This document shows positions 9,140 through 15,872 of a DNA stretch of 44,700 nt, piece by piece (the first letter of the stretch is position 1; every line of letters begins with the position of its first letter). Below the pieces are notes generated by a model. That model had not been told where the DNA came from. It made no database searches and saw only the letters and a list, made by a program, of their open reading frames with translations. The position numbers and the translations under genes are program-made. Origin of the DNA: a virus; IMG/VR virus record IMGVR_UViG_3300032156_000023, positions 1 through 44,700 of that record. The stretch is one strand, 5' to 3'.

Positions 9140-9925
9140 ATGGTTATTTGTTTATTTTGTAAAAGAGAATTTAAACAACTTTCAAACACTCATCTAAAAA
9201 AGTGCGCTAATATTACACAGAAAGAGTATAAAACATTATTTCCTAGTTCAGATATTACTTCTATAGAGACAACTGAGAAGAACTCTAAAGCTAAAACAGG
9301 GATAAAGCAAGATCCTGAATGGGTTAGAAAGAGATTCAAAAATAATTCGGGACATAAAGGACATCATCACACTGTAGAGGCCAAAAAGAAAATAAGTAAG
9401 GCTTTACAAGGAAGAAATCCCTGGAATAGTATGGAGGATCCTGAAAAAGCTAAAAGGAATCTAAGTAAAGTAAAAAGAGAAAAACTACTATCTAGAGAAC
9501 ATAAAGAAAATCTAAAGAAGAGTTTTACTAAAGAAAGAAGAGAACTTCATAGCCTTATACAAAAGAAACACTTCCAAGATGAAAATTTTATAAAGAAGTT
9601 TGTTCAAGGATCTAAAGTATCTCCAAACAAAACTGAACTAATGTTAATTGAATTACTTAGTCAGTTAAATTTAAAGTATGAATATGTTGGAAACTACAAG
9701 ATATGGATTGAAGGAAGAAATCCAGATTTTATAGATAAAGATGCAAAAAAGATAATTGAATTCTTCGGTTATAGACATAGAGAAGAATTTACCAAAGAAC
9801 CAAACAGTGCACATGAAGACAAAAGAGTAAAACATTATCAAAAATATGGGTACAACTGTCTAGTTCTTTGGGATGAAGATCTAACAAATAAAGAAACTTT
9901 AAGTCAAAAAATTTTATCGTTCTGA
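9140..9925 (+). CDS. homing endonuclease, Vsr-like (EDxHD/DUF559-type) with NUMOD-like repeats
   Basis: The start is ATG 9140, behind AGAAGGG; a GTG two codons upstream is too close to that site. The N-terminus has a small Cys/His motif (CLFCKREF...THLKKC). A basic middle region has NUMOD3-like repeats (HTVEAKKKISKALQGRNPW). The C-terminus is a PD-(D/E)XK-like nuclease: NKTELMLIELLSQL, then NPDFIDKDAKKIIEFFG and a final KRVKHYQKYGYNCLVLWDEDL, as in Vsr-fold homing endonucleases such as I-Bth0305I. It lies alone between the phosphoesterase and a virion gene. It is probably free-standing and mobile, and could bias inheritance of this tail region. Confidence 0.8.
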   Translation: MVICLFCKREFKQLSNTHLKKCANITQKEYKTLFPSSDITSIETTEKNSKAKTGIKQDPEWVRKRFKNNSGHKGHHHTVEAKKKISKALQGRNPWNSMEDPEKAKRNLSKVKREKLLSREHKENLKKSFTKERRELHSLIQKKHFQDENFIKKFVQGSKVSPNKTELMLIELLSQLNLKYEYVGNYKIWIEGRNPDFIDKDAKKIIEFFGYRHREEFTKEPNSAHEDKRVKHYQKYGYNCLVLWDEDLTNKETLSQKILSF

Positions 9926-9930
9926 AACTA

Positions 9931-9975
9931 ACTGGCTTTAAAATCCAAAAAGACCTTTAGCCAGTGGGTCTAAAG
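9931..9975 (+). promoter_or_regulatory. overlapping hairpins upstream of the 9991 gene
   Basis: ACTGGCT (9931-9937) pairs with AGCCAGT (9959-9965). A second stem, CTTTAG (9955-9960) with CTAAAG (9970-9975), excludes the first and ends just before the AAAGGAG ribosome-binding site. It could end the endonuclease transcript or adjust translation of the next gene. No T-run follows, so a classical terminator is unlikely. Confidence 0.35.
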
Positions 9976-9990
9976 AAAGGAGAAAGAACG

Positions 9991-10794
9991 ATGGTGTATA
10001 ATCAGAAATTGGTTGCGGCAATTAAGTGTCAAGGTAGGATTCTTAGGGAAACTTTTGGAGATGGTGAGTCTATAGTAAAGCTCCCATTTGGTTCTGAGTA
10101 TGAAATATTAATCAAGAACTTAGAAACAAGAAAAGCTCTAATTAATATTTCGATCGATGGAGTAAATGTTTCTGATGGTTCAATTATAGTTGAACCTAAT
10201 TCAAGTAGTCATTTAGAAGGCTTTATTAAAGGTTACTCAGTTAGAAACAAGTTCAAATTTATTGAGAAGACAGAAGAAATTTCAAATCACAGAGGCGACA
10301 GAATTGATGATGGATTAATTCGAATTGAATATACATTTGAAGCTCCCCAACCCCAAATTATCTACGATTATCATTACTATCCTCATTACCATTGGCCTTG
10401 GTATAATCTAACTTACTGTAACAGTCCACATTACGAGAGTAAAAGTTCAGGTAGTGGTAAAGGTTCAAGTAGTGAAAGTCCAGGAGATTTTTCAGGCGCA
10501 GTTCAATGTAACAATGTACAAGTTCAAAACTTCTGTAGCCAAGTTCAAAACGTATCTAATGATCAAGGAATCACAGTTCTTGGTTCACATTCAGACCAAC
10601 ATTTCCAAAATGGTTACATAGGAACTCTAGAAACAAATTCTCATGTTATTATTATCAAGCTTGTTGGAGGAAAAGAAGACAAAAAAATAGAGAAGCCAAT
10701 TTTTATCAACACGAAACTAACTTGCCCAACTTGTGGAAGAAAATCTAAATCAGATGCAGCTTTCTGTAAGAACTGTGGAACTGCTTTATCTTAA
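9991..10794 (+). CDS. putative virion protein with C-terminal zinc ribbon
   Basis: The start is ATG 9991, eight bases after AAAGGAG; an upstream in-frame GTG has no good site. The 267-residue product has a beta-rich N-terminus (LPFGSEYEILIKN, then RGDRIDDGLIRIEYTFE), an aromatic YHYYPHYHWPWY stretch, a Ser/Gly linker and a C-terminal zinc ribbon CPTCGR...FCKNCG. The N-terminal pattern is one I associate with small phage proteins of unknown role. Zinc ribbons bind protein or nucleic acid. It sits upstream of a tail-fibre-type gene and the sheath, so a virion or virion-assembly role is inferred. Confidence 0.6.
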   Translation: MVYNQKLVAAIKCQGRILRETFGDGESIVKLPFGSEYEILIKNLETRKALINISIDGVNVSDGSIIVEPNSSSHLEGFIKGYSVRNKFKFIEKTEEISNHRGDRIDDGLIRIEYTFEAPQPQIIYDYHYYPHYHWPWYNLTYCNSPHYESKSSGSGKGSSSESPGDFSGAVQCNNVQVQNFCSQVQNVSNDQGITVLGSHSDQHFQNGYIGTLETNSHVIIIKLVGGKEDKKIEKPIFINTKLTCPTCGRKSKSDAAFCKNCGTALS

Positions 10795-10799
10795 AAACT

Positions 10800-10814
10800 G
10801 AACAAAATATAAAT
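10800..10814 (+). promoter_or_regulatory. candidate phage promoter motif
   Basis: GAACAAAATATAAAT starts 39 nt upstream of the ATG at 10839 and matches the motif repeated in front of other structural genes. The ATATAAAT core resembles T4-type late promoters. Confidence 0.4.
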
Positions 10815-10838
10815 TCTTTTCTCAGGAGAATTTTATAA

Positions 10839-11507
10839 ATGAAGCTTAAAGACAAAGATATCGTAATAGTTATTGAAGATCAAATAAGGTTTGGAGACTC
10901 TTTCAATTCTGAACTTGTTGAGAATAGAGAAGCTCCAATAAAAGGACATGTACAAATATACGAAATAGTTAATAAAGAAAAGAAACTGTTATATGAGAAA
11001 GATAACTTAGTAGTATACCTTGGTAGAGAGTATGTAGCTTCTAGAATTTTTAACAAAATAAATGTTAATATTACACCACAGCCAACTGAATTTATTGGCT
11101 GGCTTGGTCTAGGTAGTGGAGGAACAACGCTCGTAGATCCATTTGACCCTGCACCTCCATCAAGTACAAATATAGATTTAGTTACACCAATTCCATTTAA
11201 CACAATTGATGGGTACTCGCATTTAGGAGATCTTACAGGAGGCAGCTACTATAAACATAGGTTATATGATGTTATATTCGAACAAGATATTAATAATGCT
11301 AGTAGATATTTAATTGCCCAAGTACAAATCGAAGTTGGAGAAGAAGATGCAAATGGTTATTTAATTAGTGAAGCAGGTTTGTTTACAGCAACATCTTCAA
11401 CACCTGGTTACAGCGGAGATTTTCACCTATTTGCAAGGGTTACTTTTCCATCGATGTACAAAAGTGCAGACAGAATATTACTTTTCATTTGGTATCTCTA
11501 CTGTTAA
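10839..11507 (+). CDS. tail-fibre/collar-type virion protein
   Basis: This 222-residue protein starts behind AGGAG. It contains LLYEKDNLVVYLGREYVASRIF near the start, a pattern common at the head of small phage tail-fibre proteins. It also has WLGLGSGGTTL, then VEVGEEDANGYLISEAGLF-like strands and a terminal FARVTFPSMYKSADRILLFIWYLY, also typical of that class. It is mostly beta with no membrane segment. It precedes the sheath gene, 110 bases away, and follows a candidate promoter. I consider it a structural tail or baseplate appendage component; the exact location in the virion is not deducible. Confidence 0.6.
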   Translation: MKLKDKDIVIVIEDQIRFGDSFNSELVENREAPIKGHVQIYEIVNKEKKLLYEKDNLVVYLGREYVASRIFNKINVNITPQPTEFIGWLGLGSGGTTLVDPFDPAPPSSTNIDLVTPIPFNTIDGYSHLGDLTGGSYYKHRLYDVIFEQDINNASRYLIAQVQIEVGEEDANGYLISEAGLFTATSSTPGYSGDFHLFARVTFPSMYKSADRILLFIWYLYC

Positions 11508-11533
11508 TAAAAGGATGTCTATTTTATTTGAAG

Positions 11534-11608
11534 CCTGGAAAGAAAGAGTGTCACTGATTAGAGAAAATTTTTGCATAGAGTGTATCGAAAAAATAAAAAC
11601 TTTCCAGG
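11534..11608 (+). promoter_or_regulatory. inverted repeat overlapping the sheath ribosome-binding site
   Basis: CCTGGAAAG (11534-11542) and CTTTCCAGG (11600-11608) form a perfect 9-bp inverted repeat. The right arm shares its last bases with the GGAGG site at 11607-11611 used by the tail sheath gene. A promoter-like GAAAAAATAAAAAC lies between the arms at 11587-11600, so transcripts starting there would lack the left arm, while read-through transcripts could fold over the site. Confidence 0.4.
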
Positions 11609-11617
11609 AGGAAAACA

Positions 11618-13615
11618 ATGCCAAACATTAGCCCAGGAGTATATACCAAGATAATTGATTTATCAACTTATGTACAAGCTGTCCCGGGTACTATCGGTAT
11701 GATTTGTGCCCTAACAGAAAAAGGAGAAGATAACAAGCTCAAATTCATTGGTTCAAGAGCTGAATTAGTTAGTGAATTTGGACAGCCAAATATCAATACT
11801 TACGGAAAGAACTTTGGCCAAGGTTTATATTGTGCTTACAACTACCTTGGAGAATCTGGTTCTTTGTATTTTATGAGATGTCTATCAGATGATGCAACAT
11901 TCGCACATATGATAGTTGAGTCTGAAGTACTAAGTGGTGACTCTACTTCTGAAATCTCAATTGTTTACGCAGTTAGTGGTATTAATACGAAAACTGAGAT
12001 TAAAACTCTTCTAGCACCAGCAGGGGATAAGAAACCAGTTTGTATCCTTTATCCGATTGGTAGAGGAGAACACTACAATGGCATCTCAGTAAAACTTTCA
12101 GAACATTCTAATCCTACATTATTCGATGTATATGTGATGGATATATACGAAAAACAATCAGATGGTGATGAAGTCATTATAGAATCGTTTGAAGTTTCGT
12201 TTGATCCTCTAGCTCTAGATAATGCAGGTGATTCAATTTGGATTCAGTACGTATTAGCAACATATTCATCTGTACTTAGAGCTGAAATGGTTAGATCTGA
12301 ACCTGACGAAGAAGATGAATACTCTGCAGGATACTATGATATAGCAAAAATTTATGATCGAAATATTGGTACAGTTACAGTAAACGAAACTCCTACCACA
12401 GCTATAATAACTGATACAAAACAAGATTTTGGTCAGTGGCAGACAATCTCAGAAACCGGCCAAGCAAACTATATGATAGTAGCAATTGATGGTAGGGGAA
12501 ATAGAATCAAAGGTTGGTTGGGAGCAGCTAGCCCTGATAAAACACAAATTAATATTTGGAATGGAAAAGACTTAAGTATAGCTGTTAGAGGTTGGGATGG
12601 TGACTTAACATATTTTAGTGATACATATGGAGTGTCTTATTATATCAAAAAGAATTATGCTAACATGGCTCAACCATTCGAAGCTCAAACTGATCCAATT
12701 CCTTTAAAGAAAGGTTCTGATGGAGCTCTAAAAAATCCAGATGGTAGTTTAGATACTACAGAAGCAGCTCAACTATTATCTTTAGCTTATGCTGGATCAC
12801 TACCATCAGCAGAAAAAGTAGGCGAAATAGAAGATTCAGCGCTTGACACAGAAAACGTTTACTTTACTATGGTTTTTGATTGTGGTTACCCAACTGAAGT
12901 TAAGCAATCTATTTCAACATTGGTCCAAACTAGAAGAGATTGTGTTTCAATTCTAGACAATGGAGATAACACAAGTTTCACTAACTCTATGAACAAGAGG
13001 TTAAATGACCATACTTTTAACACTTACTTTGTAGCTCTTTACGAAGAGTATAATAAAGTTTACGATCAATTTATTGGTGCAGATGTGTGGTTCTCTCCAA
13101 TTTATCATATGGCTTATATTTTGCCAAGGAACGACTCTGTTGCTGAAATCTGGTATGCAGCTGCAGGTTTTAACAGAGCTGCAATCGATACAATTAAAGA
13201 ACTAAGATTTAACCCTAAACTTGGCCAGAGAGACCAAATGTATCTAAAACAACTTAACCCAATTGTTAAATTTAATGAGGGTTATGTTGTTTGGGGTCAG
13301 TTAACTAGCCAGGCAAAAGCAAGTGCATTACAAGATCTAAACATCGTAAGGTTGGTCCTGTATTGTAAAAGAGCACTAGAAAGATATTGTAGAAACTTCA
13401 TCTTTGAAATGAATGACGCAATTACTTGGAACACAGTATCAGGCAATATCGTGATGTTCTTAGAAGATGTCAAAAGAAAGAGAGGACTCTACTCTTACAA
13501 TATAGAAGTAGGCGCAACTGATTACGAAAAGAAAACGAAGACTTTTCATGTAAATGTTACACTCGAACCTACACGTGTAGTTGAGAAAATAGAATTGAAC
13601 TTTTTCATTAAGTAA
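11618..13615 (+). CDS. tail sheath protein (gp18-like)
   Basis: The 665-residue product has the classic sheath N-terminus (ISPGVYTKIIDLSTYVQAVPGT.GMICALTEKG...FIGSRAELVSEFG) and the conserved C-terminal domain (LGQRDQMYLKQLNPIVKF, GYVVWGQLTSQ, LNIVRLVLYCKRALERYCRNFIFEMND, then strands ending EKIELNFFIK). Sheath subunits polymerise around the tail tube and contract to drive it into the cell. The length is close to T4 gp18. It has a strong GGAGG site, possibly masked by an inverted repeat, and is followed directly by an intrinsic terminator, so it ends this transcription unit. The tube gene, usually next door, lies 5.3 kb away beyond a reversed cassette. Confidence 0.93.
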   Translation: MPNISPGVYTKIIDLSTYVQAVPGTIGMICALTEKGEDNKLKFIGSRAELVSEFGQPNINTYGKNFGQGLYCAYNYLGESGSLYFMRCLSDDATFAHMIVESEVLSGDSTSEISIVYAVSGINTKTEIKTLLAPAGDKKPVCILYPIGRGEHYNGISVKLSEHSNPTLFDVYVMDIYEKQSDGDEVIIESFEVSFDPLALDNAGDSIWIQYVLATYSSVLRAEMVRSEPDEEDEYSAGYYDIAKIYDRNIGTVTVNETPTTAIITDTKQDFGQWQTISETGQANYMIVAIDGRGNRIKGWLGAASPDKTQINIWNGKDLSIAVRGWDGDLTYFSDTYGVSYYIKKNYANMAQPFEAQTDPIPLKKGSDGALKNPDGSLDTTEAAQLLSLAYAGSLPSAEKVGEIEDSALDTENVYFTMVFDCGYPTEVKQSISTLVQTRRDCVSILDNGDNTSFTNSMNKRLNDHTFNTYFVALYEEYNKVYDQFIGADVWFSPIYHMAYILPRNDSVAEIWYAAAGFNRAAIDTIKELRFNPKLGQRDQMYLKQLNPIVKFNEGYVVWGQLTSQAKASALQDLNIVRLVLYCKRALERYCRNFIFEMNDAITWNTVSGNIVMFLEDVKRKRGLYSYNIEVGATDYEKKTKTFHVNVTLEPTRVVEKIELNFFIK

Positions 13616-13621
13616 TATTAC

Positions 13622-13656
13622 TGAGGGCTGAGACTTGGTCTTGGCCCTCATTTTTC
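13622..13656 (+). terminator. intrinsic terminator after the sheath gene
   Basis: TGAGGGC (13622-13628) pairs with GCCCTCA (13644-13650), with GAC/GTC pairing inside, and is followed by TTTTT. It lies 7 bases after the sheath stop. Confidence 0.88.
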
Positions 13657-13671
13657 CGTTGAGCTACAAAA

Positions 13672-13760
13672 AAAAGAAGCTATATGGGTCAACTTCTCCG
13701 CAGATAGTTATTAAGATATCATTAATAACTTTAAATCTGCTCTATCATATAGCTTCTTTT
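13672..13760. terminator. large nested inverted repeat, likely minus-strand terminator
   Basis: A perfect 15-bp repeat, AAAAGAAGCTATATG (13672-13686) with CATATAGCTTCTTTT (13746-13760), encloses GCAGAT/ATCTGC (13700-13705/13735-13740) and AGTTATTAA/TTAATAACT (13706-13714/13722-13730). On the minus strand the stem is followed by a run of T, as in a terminator. It is far larger than needed for one, so a stable small RNA is possible. It lies between the convergent sheath and zinc-finger genes. Confidence 0.6.
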
Positions 13761-13780
13761 ACTGAGGAGAAAAAGATGGT

Positions 13781-13825
13781 GGGTGGGAAGCCGGAGGAGT
13801 TTGCGCAATAGGAAACCTCCCACCC
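13781..13825 (-). terminator. GC-rich hairpin ending the minus-strand cassette
   Basis: TCCCACCC (13818-13825) and GGGTGGGA (13781-13788) form a strong stem 17 bases past the stop of the gene at 13842. On the minus strand it is followed by ACCATCTTTTTC. Probable first terminator of the 13842-17722 cassette, backed by the larger repeat beyond it. Confidence 0.65.
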
Positions 13826-13841
13826 AACTTCTAATCTATTC

Positions 13842-14282
13842 CTATCGCGCTAACTGGGGTTTAGAATCATATCTTTTTAAACACATTGGACAAACATTTC
13901 CAGTACTTTCACTTCCAGTAATATCAGGCCTCCACTTAGGAGGATGATCTTCGCTGCAAAAAATCTTTCTGCACTTTTGACAAATATAAGTATCAGCTCC
14001 ACACCAATTGCAAAAATGAGTCATCTTTTTCGAAAGCTCCTTGCAAACTAAAGTTTTCACGAACTCTTGTATTGCTTCTTTGATATACCACTTTGTAAAT
14101 CGTTCTGGTATTTCTCCAGAAAAGATCTGACCAATTTCTTGGTAAGTAAAATAAGGCACAAAATCAACATCGCTGATTGGAACAACCCATATTTTAGGTG
14201 TGTATGTTCTTATGAATTCTCTTAGCCTAATTTCAAACACTTCCTTTTCGTAATTGTTTTCCATTCTTTTTCTTTGATGCAT
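13842..14282 (-). CDS. zinc-finger protein, unknown
   Basis: This 146-residue protein has a helical N-terminal half and a Cys/His-rich C-terminus with paired metal-binding motifs: CNWCG, then CQKCRKIFCSEDH and finally CPMC. The spacing suggests two zinc sites, comparable to HIT/MYND-like treble clefs in outline only. It starts at ATG behind GAGGAG and is the last gene of the minus-strand cassette, directly after the RNA ligase. A protein- or nucleic-acid-binding role is plausible, but the family is not identified. Confidence 0.65.
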   Translation of the reverse strand: MHQRKRMENNYEKEVFEIRLREFIRTYTPKIWVVPISDVDFVPYFTYQEIGQIFSGEIPERFTKWYIKEAIQEFVKTLVCKELSKKMTHFCNWCGADTYICQKCRKIFCSEDHPPKWRPDITGSESTGNVCPMCLKRYDSKPQLAR

Positions 14283-14295
14283 ATTTTACTCCTCT

Positions 14296-14955
14296 CTATT
14301 TTTTAATAGAATTCAATCTAATTGCTCCTTGAGTCCAATGATCATTTTCATCCATTTGCTTTGAGAACTCTGGGCGAACGATTTTACCTCTCAGTTGATG
14401 TCGGTAATTCCATACAACAATACCTTCCGCTGTTTCAGACCCAAATGCACTCACCTTCGGTATTAAATTATAAAGATCAACTTTATTAAAGTAATCATCT
14501 GAAATGAATGGTACTGTTGATAACCCAACTTCACTACAAATTTCTACAACTTCTTTCCATGGTAAATACATTTGATTCTTATTTGACCAAACCCCATACA
14601 CACAAACCCAGTCTGGAAGCTTATCATAATAGATTGTATGAACACATCTCATAAGTTCCGCATAGACTATATGACCTTTAGGAATGGTCATAAGTTCACT
14701 ATACTTTTGCATAGACCAGGCTTTAAAAAAACTAAACTGAGCGTGTTCAGAAGTATCAACCAGAGAACCACGTTTTTGTAACTTAAAGATATCCTTATGT
14801 CTAATGATACCAACATTCGCACCATCAAGTTTTTCAAGTATAGTAACACTACCTCCTAGAAGTAGTTTGGTTTCTTTGTCAGAAAGAAATAATTTTCCCC
14901 GGACATTTATTTGTGGAATTACAATCCGTGCTGTTTTCTCAAACTTTCGAAACAT
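14296..14955 (-). CDS. RNA ligase (Rnl2-like nucleotidyltransferase)
   Basis: The start is ATG 14955, which gives MFRKFEKTARI; upstream in-frame sequence is the tRNA. The 219-residue product shows the ligase motifs: I with the AMP-accepting lysine, EKLDGAN (K42); a IIIa-like VYAELM; IV, EGIVV; and V, RGKIVRPEF. These enzymes join RNA ends with ATP through lysine-AMP and RNA-AMP intermediates. The protein is shorter than T4 Rnl2 (334 residues) and lacks an evident extra C-terminal domain. It lies 15 bases downstream of tRNA-His on the same strand, suggesting co-transcription and a role in repair of nicked tRNA during host defence, which is inference from T4. Confidence 0.8.
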   Translation of the reverse strand: MFRKFEKTARIVIPQINVRGKLFLSDKETKLLLGGSVTILEKLDGANVGIIRHKDIFKLQKRGSLVDTSEHAQFSFFKAWSMQKYSELMTIPKGHIVYAELMRCVHTIYYDKLPDWVCVYGVWSNKNQMYLPWKEVVEICSEVGLSTVPFISDDYFNKVDLYNLIPKVSAFGSETAEGIVVWNYRHQLRGKIVRPEFSKQMDENDHWTQGAIRLNSIKK

Positions 14956-14970
14956 GTTTACCTCCACAAT

Positions 14971-15046
14971 TGGGGAGAGCGACGGGATTTGAACCCGTAA
15001 CTGCTTGGGCCACAACCAAGTGGTCTACCATTGACCTACACTCTCC
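14971..15046 (-). tRNA. tRNA-His (GUG) with encoded G-1 and CCA
   Basis: On the minus strand, acceptor GAGAGUG pairs with CGCUCUC. The D-stem is GGUC/GACC, the anticodon stem is CUUGG/CCAAG with loop UUGUGGC (anticodon GUG), and the T-arm is ACGGG-UUCAAAU-CCCGU. An extra 5' G at 15046 faces C73, the tRNA-His identity element, and CCA is encoded at 14971-14973. All expected features are intact, so it should be functional. Confidence 0.93.
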
Positions 15047-15074
15047 ATTACACTCTCCGATATATTTTTAAAGA

Positions 15075-15176
15075 AGGGCAGATTGCTTTTAATTGACGTA
15101 GATCTCAAAGACTAAAGGCCGATTTAGTCTTCTACGGAAAGTACTTCGCCTTTCCATCCGCCATGCTTTCTGCCCT
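15075..15176 (-). ncRNA. candidate structured RNA, three-way junction
   Basis: GGGCAGA (15076-15082) pairs with TCTGCCC (15169-15175). Inside are AGACTAAA/TTTAGTCT (15109-15116/15123-15130), extended by GTAGA/TCTAC (15098-15102/15131-15135), and GGAAAG/CTTTCC (15136-15141/15150-15155). This non-coding stretch lies between the zinc-ribbon gene ending at 15181 and tRNA-His. It has no T-arm, so it is not a normal tRNA. The strand is assumed from neighbouring genes; TTTTT follows on the plus strand, so a terminator in that direction is also possible. T4 makes stable non-tRNA species from its tRNA cluster, which is the nearest analogy. Confidence 0.5.
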
Positions 15177-15180
15177 GTTT

Positions 15181-15393
15181 TTAGACTTTAGGAATATAAC
15201 CACATCCCTCAAATGTTGAAACATCCATTCCTTTAACTCTCATTTTCTTTTTGATTTGATCTTCTTTCTCAGAACATGGTATACATATTCTCTCTTCCGT
15301 AAACCAAGACATAGTGTGCATCATTTTTGCATTTTCTGAATTACACCTGTCACAAGGCTTTGGTCTGAAAAAATCATCTCCTCCGAATTGCAT
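15181..15393 (-). CDS. small zinc-ribbon protein (70 aa)
   Basis: The product has one zinc ribbon, CDRCNSEN...RICIPCSEK, followed by a short charged tail. ATG 15393 follows AAGGAGG by about 11 bases. Its first 73 bases overlap the end of the upstream zinc-ribbon gene in another frame, an unusually long overlap for this genome. The stop lies immediately before the structured RNA candidate. Function unknown; such ribbons often bind nucleic acid or partner proteins. Confidence 0.6.
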   Translation of the reverse strand: MQFGGDDFFRPKPCDRCNSENAKMMHTMSWFTEERICIPCSEKEDQIKKKMRVKGMDVSTFEGCGYIPKV

Positions 15394-15545
15394 AAGAATT
15401 TTTTCCTCCTTCCAAATATCCTATGTTCAAGAATTAGTTCATCAACAACATCTCCGCACATAATACATCTTAACCCATCAAATACTCCTTGGTCTAGATA
15501 CATCTTCTCTGGTATTAATTTTCCCCCGCATTTTGGACAACTCAT
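15321..15545 (-). CDS. small zinc-ribbon protein (74 aa)
   Basis: MSCPKCGGKLIPEK at the start and LRCIMCGDVVDEL about 25 residues later form a four-cysteine zinc ribbon of the type common in small phage proteins. The start ATG follows GGAGGAG. The C-terminal 25 residues overlap the next gene in a different frame. It starts 16 bases downstream of the tRNA-like gene on the same strand. Function unknown. Confidence 0.6.
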   Translation of the reverse strand: MSCPKCGGKLIPEKMYLDQGVFDGLRCIMCGDVVDELILEHRIFGRRKKFLCNSEEMIFSDQSLVTGVIQKMQK

Positions 15546-15560
15546 CTTCTCCTCCTATTT

Positions 15561-15657
15561 TGGTGACGTAGGGCAGGGATCGAACCTGCTCATCTCAATT
15601 TTTGGTTATCGATGTTTTCCGACCGCCGCGAGATCGTGCCTCCAAGGCTCCTACGTC
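15561..15657 (-). tRNA. unusual tRNA-like gene, 8+5 acceptor/T architecture, long variable arm
   Basis: On the minus strand an 8-bp acceptor GACGUAGG/CCUACGUC is followed by A73 and an encoded CCA. The T-arm GCAGG-UUCGAUC-CCUGC is canonical and joins the acceptor with no spacer, giving 8+5 bp as in bacterial tRNA-Sec. The D-arm is GCC-UUGGA-GGC with only one linker base, without the usual U8-A9. The apparent anticodon arm CGAUC-UCGCGGC-GGUCG would give anticodon GCG but has C at position 33. The variable region is about 30 nt with a CAUC/GAUG stem. Total 97 nt, near the length of tRNA-Sec. Isotype undetermined; it could be an atypical or decayed tRNA. Its 5' end overlaps the previous gene by 7 bases. 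Confidence 0.7.
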
Positions 15658-15872
15658 CTCTTTTTGAAACCAAGAATTTGTTTAACATGATCGACTATCT
15701 CTAAACTTACTCTCCAACACCAAGGTTTGATTGACTCAATAATAAAATCTCTTTTTGGATATAGTTCTAAAATAGAATGAATATCACTCCTACTAAAATA
15801 TGTTCCATCTACTTCCGCGTCTCCATTTGAATGAACAAGTATATGAACTTTAATTTTCTTACCTTTCCCCAT
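15651..15872 (-). CDS. hypothetical protein (73 aa)
   Basis: A small basic protein (MGKGKKIKVHILVHSNGDAEVDG, later KPWCWRVSLEIV) with no recognised domain. Its start overlaps the stop of the membrane protein upstream as TAATG, so translation is coupled, and GGAGGAAG precedes it. Its last two codons and stop lie within the 5' end of the tRNA-like gene, so RNA processing there would cut the message at the stop codon. Confidence 0.6.
   Translation of the reverse strand: MGKGKKIKVHILVHSNGDAEVDGTYFSRSDIHSILELYPKRDFIIESIKPWCWRVSLEIVDHVKQILGFKKRT

Noticed and set aside
11515-11631. A 38-codon frame (MSILFEAWKERVSLIREN...) between the fibre-type gene and the sheath
   Set aside because: The only Shine-Dalgarno-like AAGG touches the ATG with no spacer, the frame overlaps the sheath start, and the stretch is better explained by the inverted repeat and promoter-like motif.
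14956-15015. Longer start (TTG 15015) for the RNA ligase
   Set aside because: It would read through most of tRNA-His; ATG 14955 fits the ligase family opening.
15075-15176. A further tRNA gene on the minus strand at this place
   Set aside because: The 7-bp closing stem looks like an acceptor, but there is no T-arm with GTTCRA, the hairpin loops are not seven bases, and no CCA follows.
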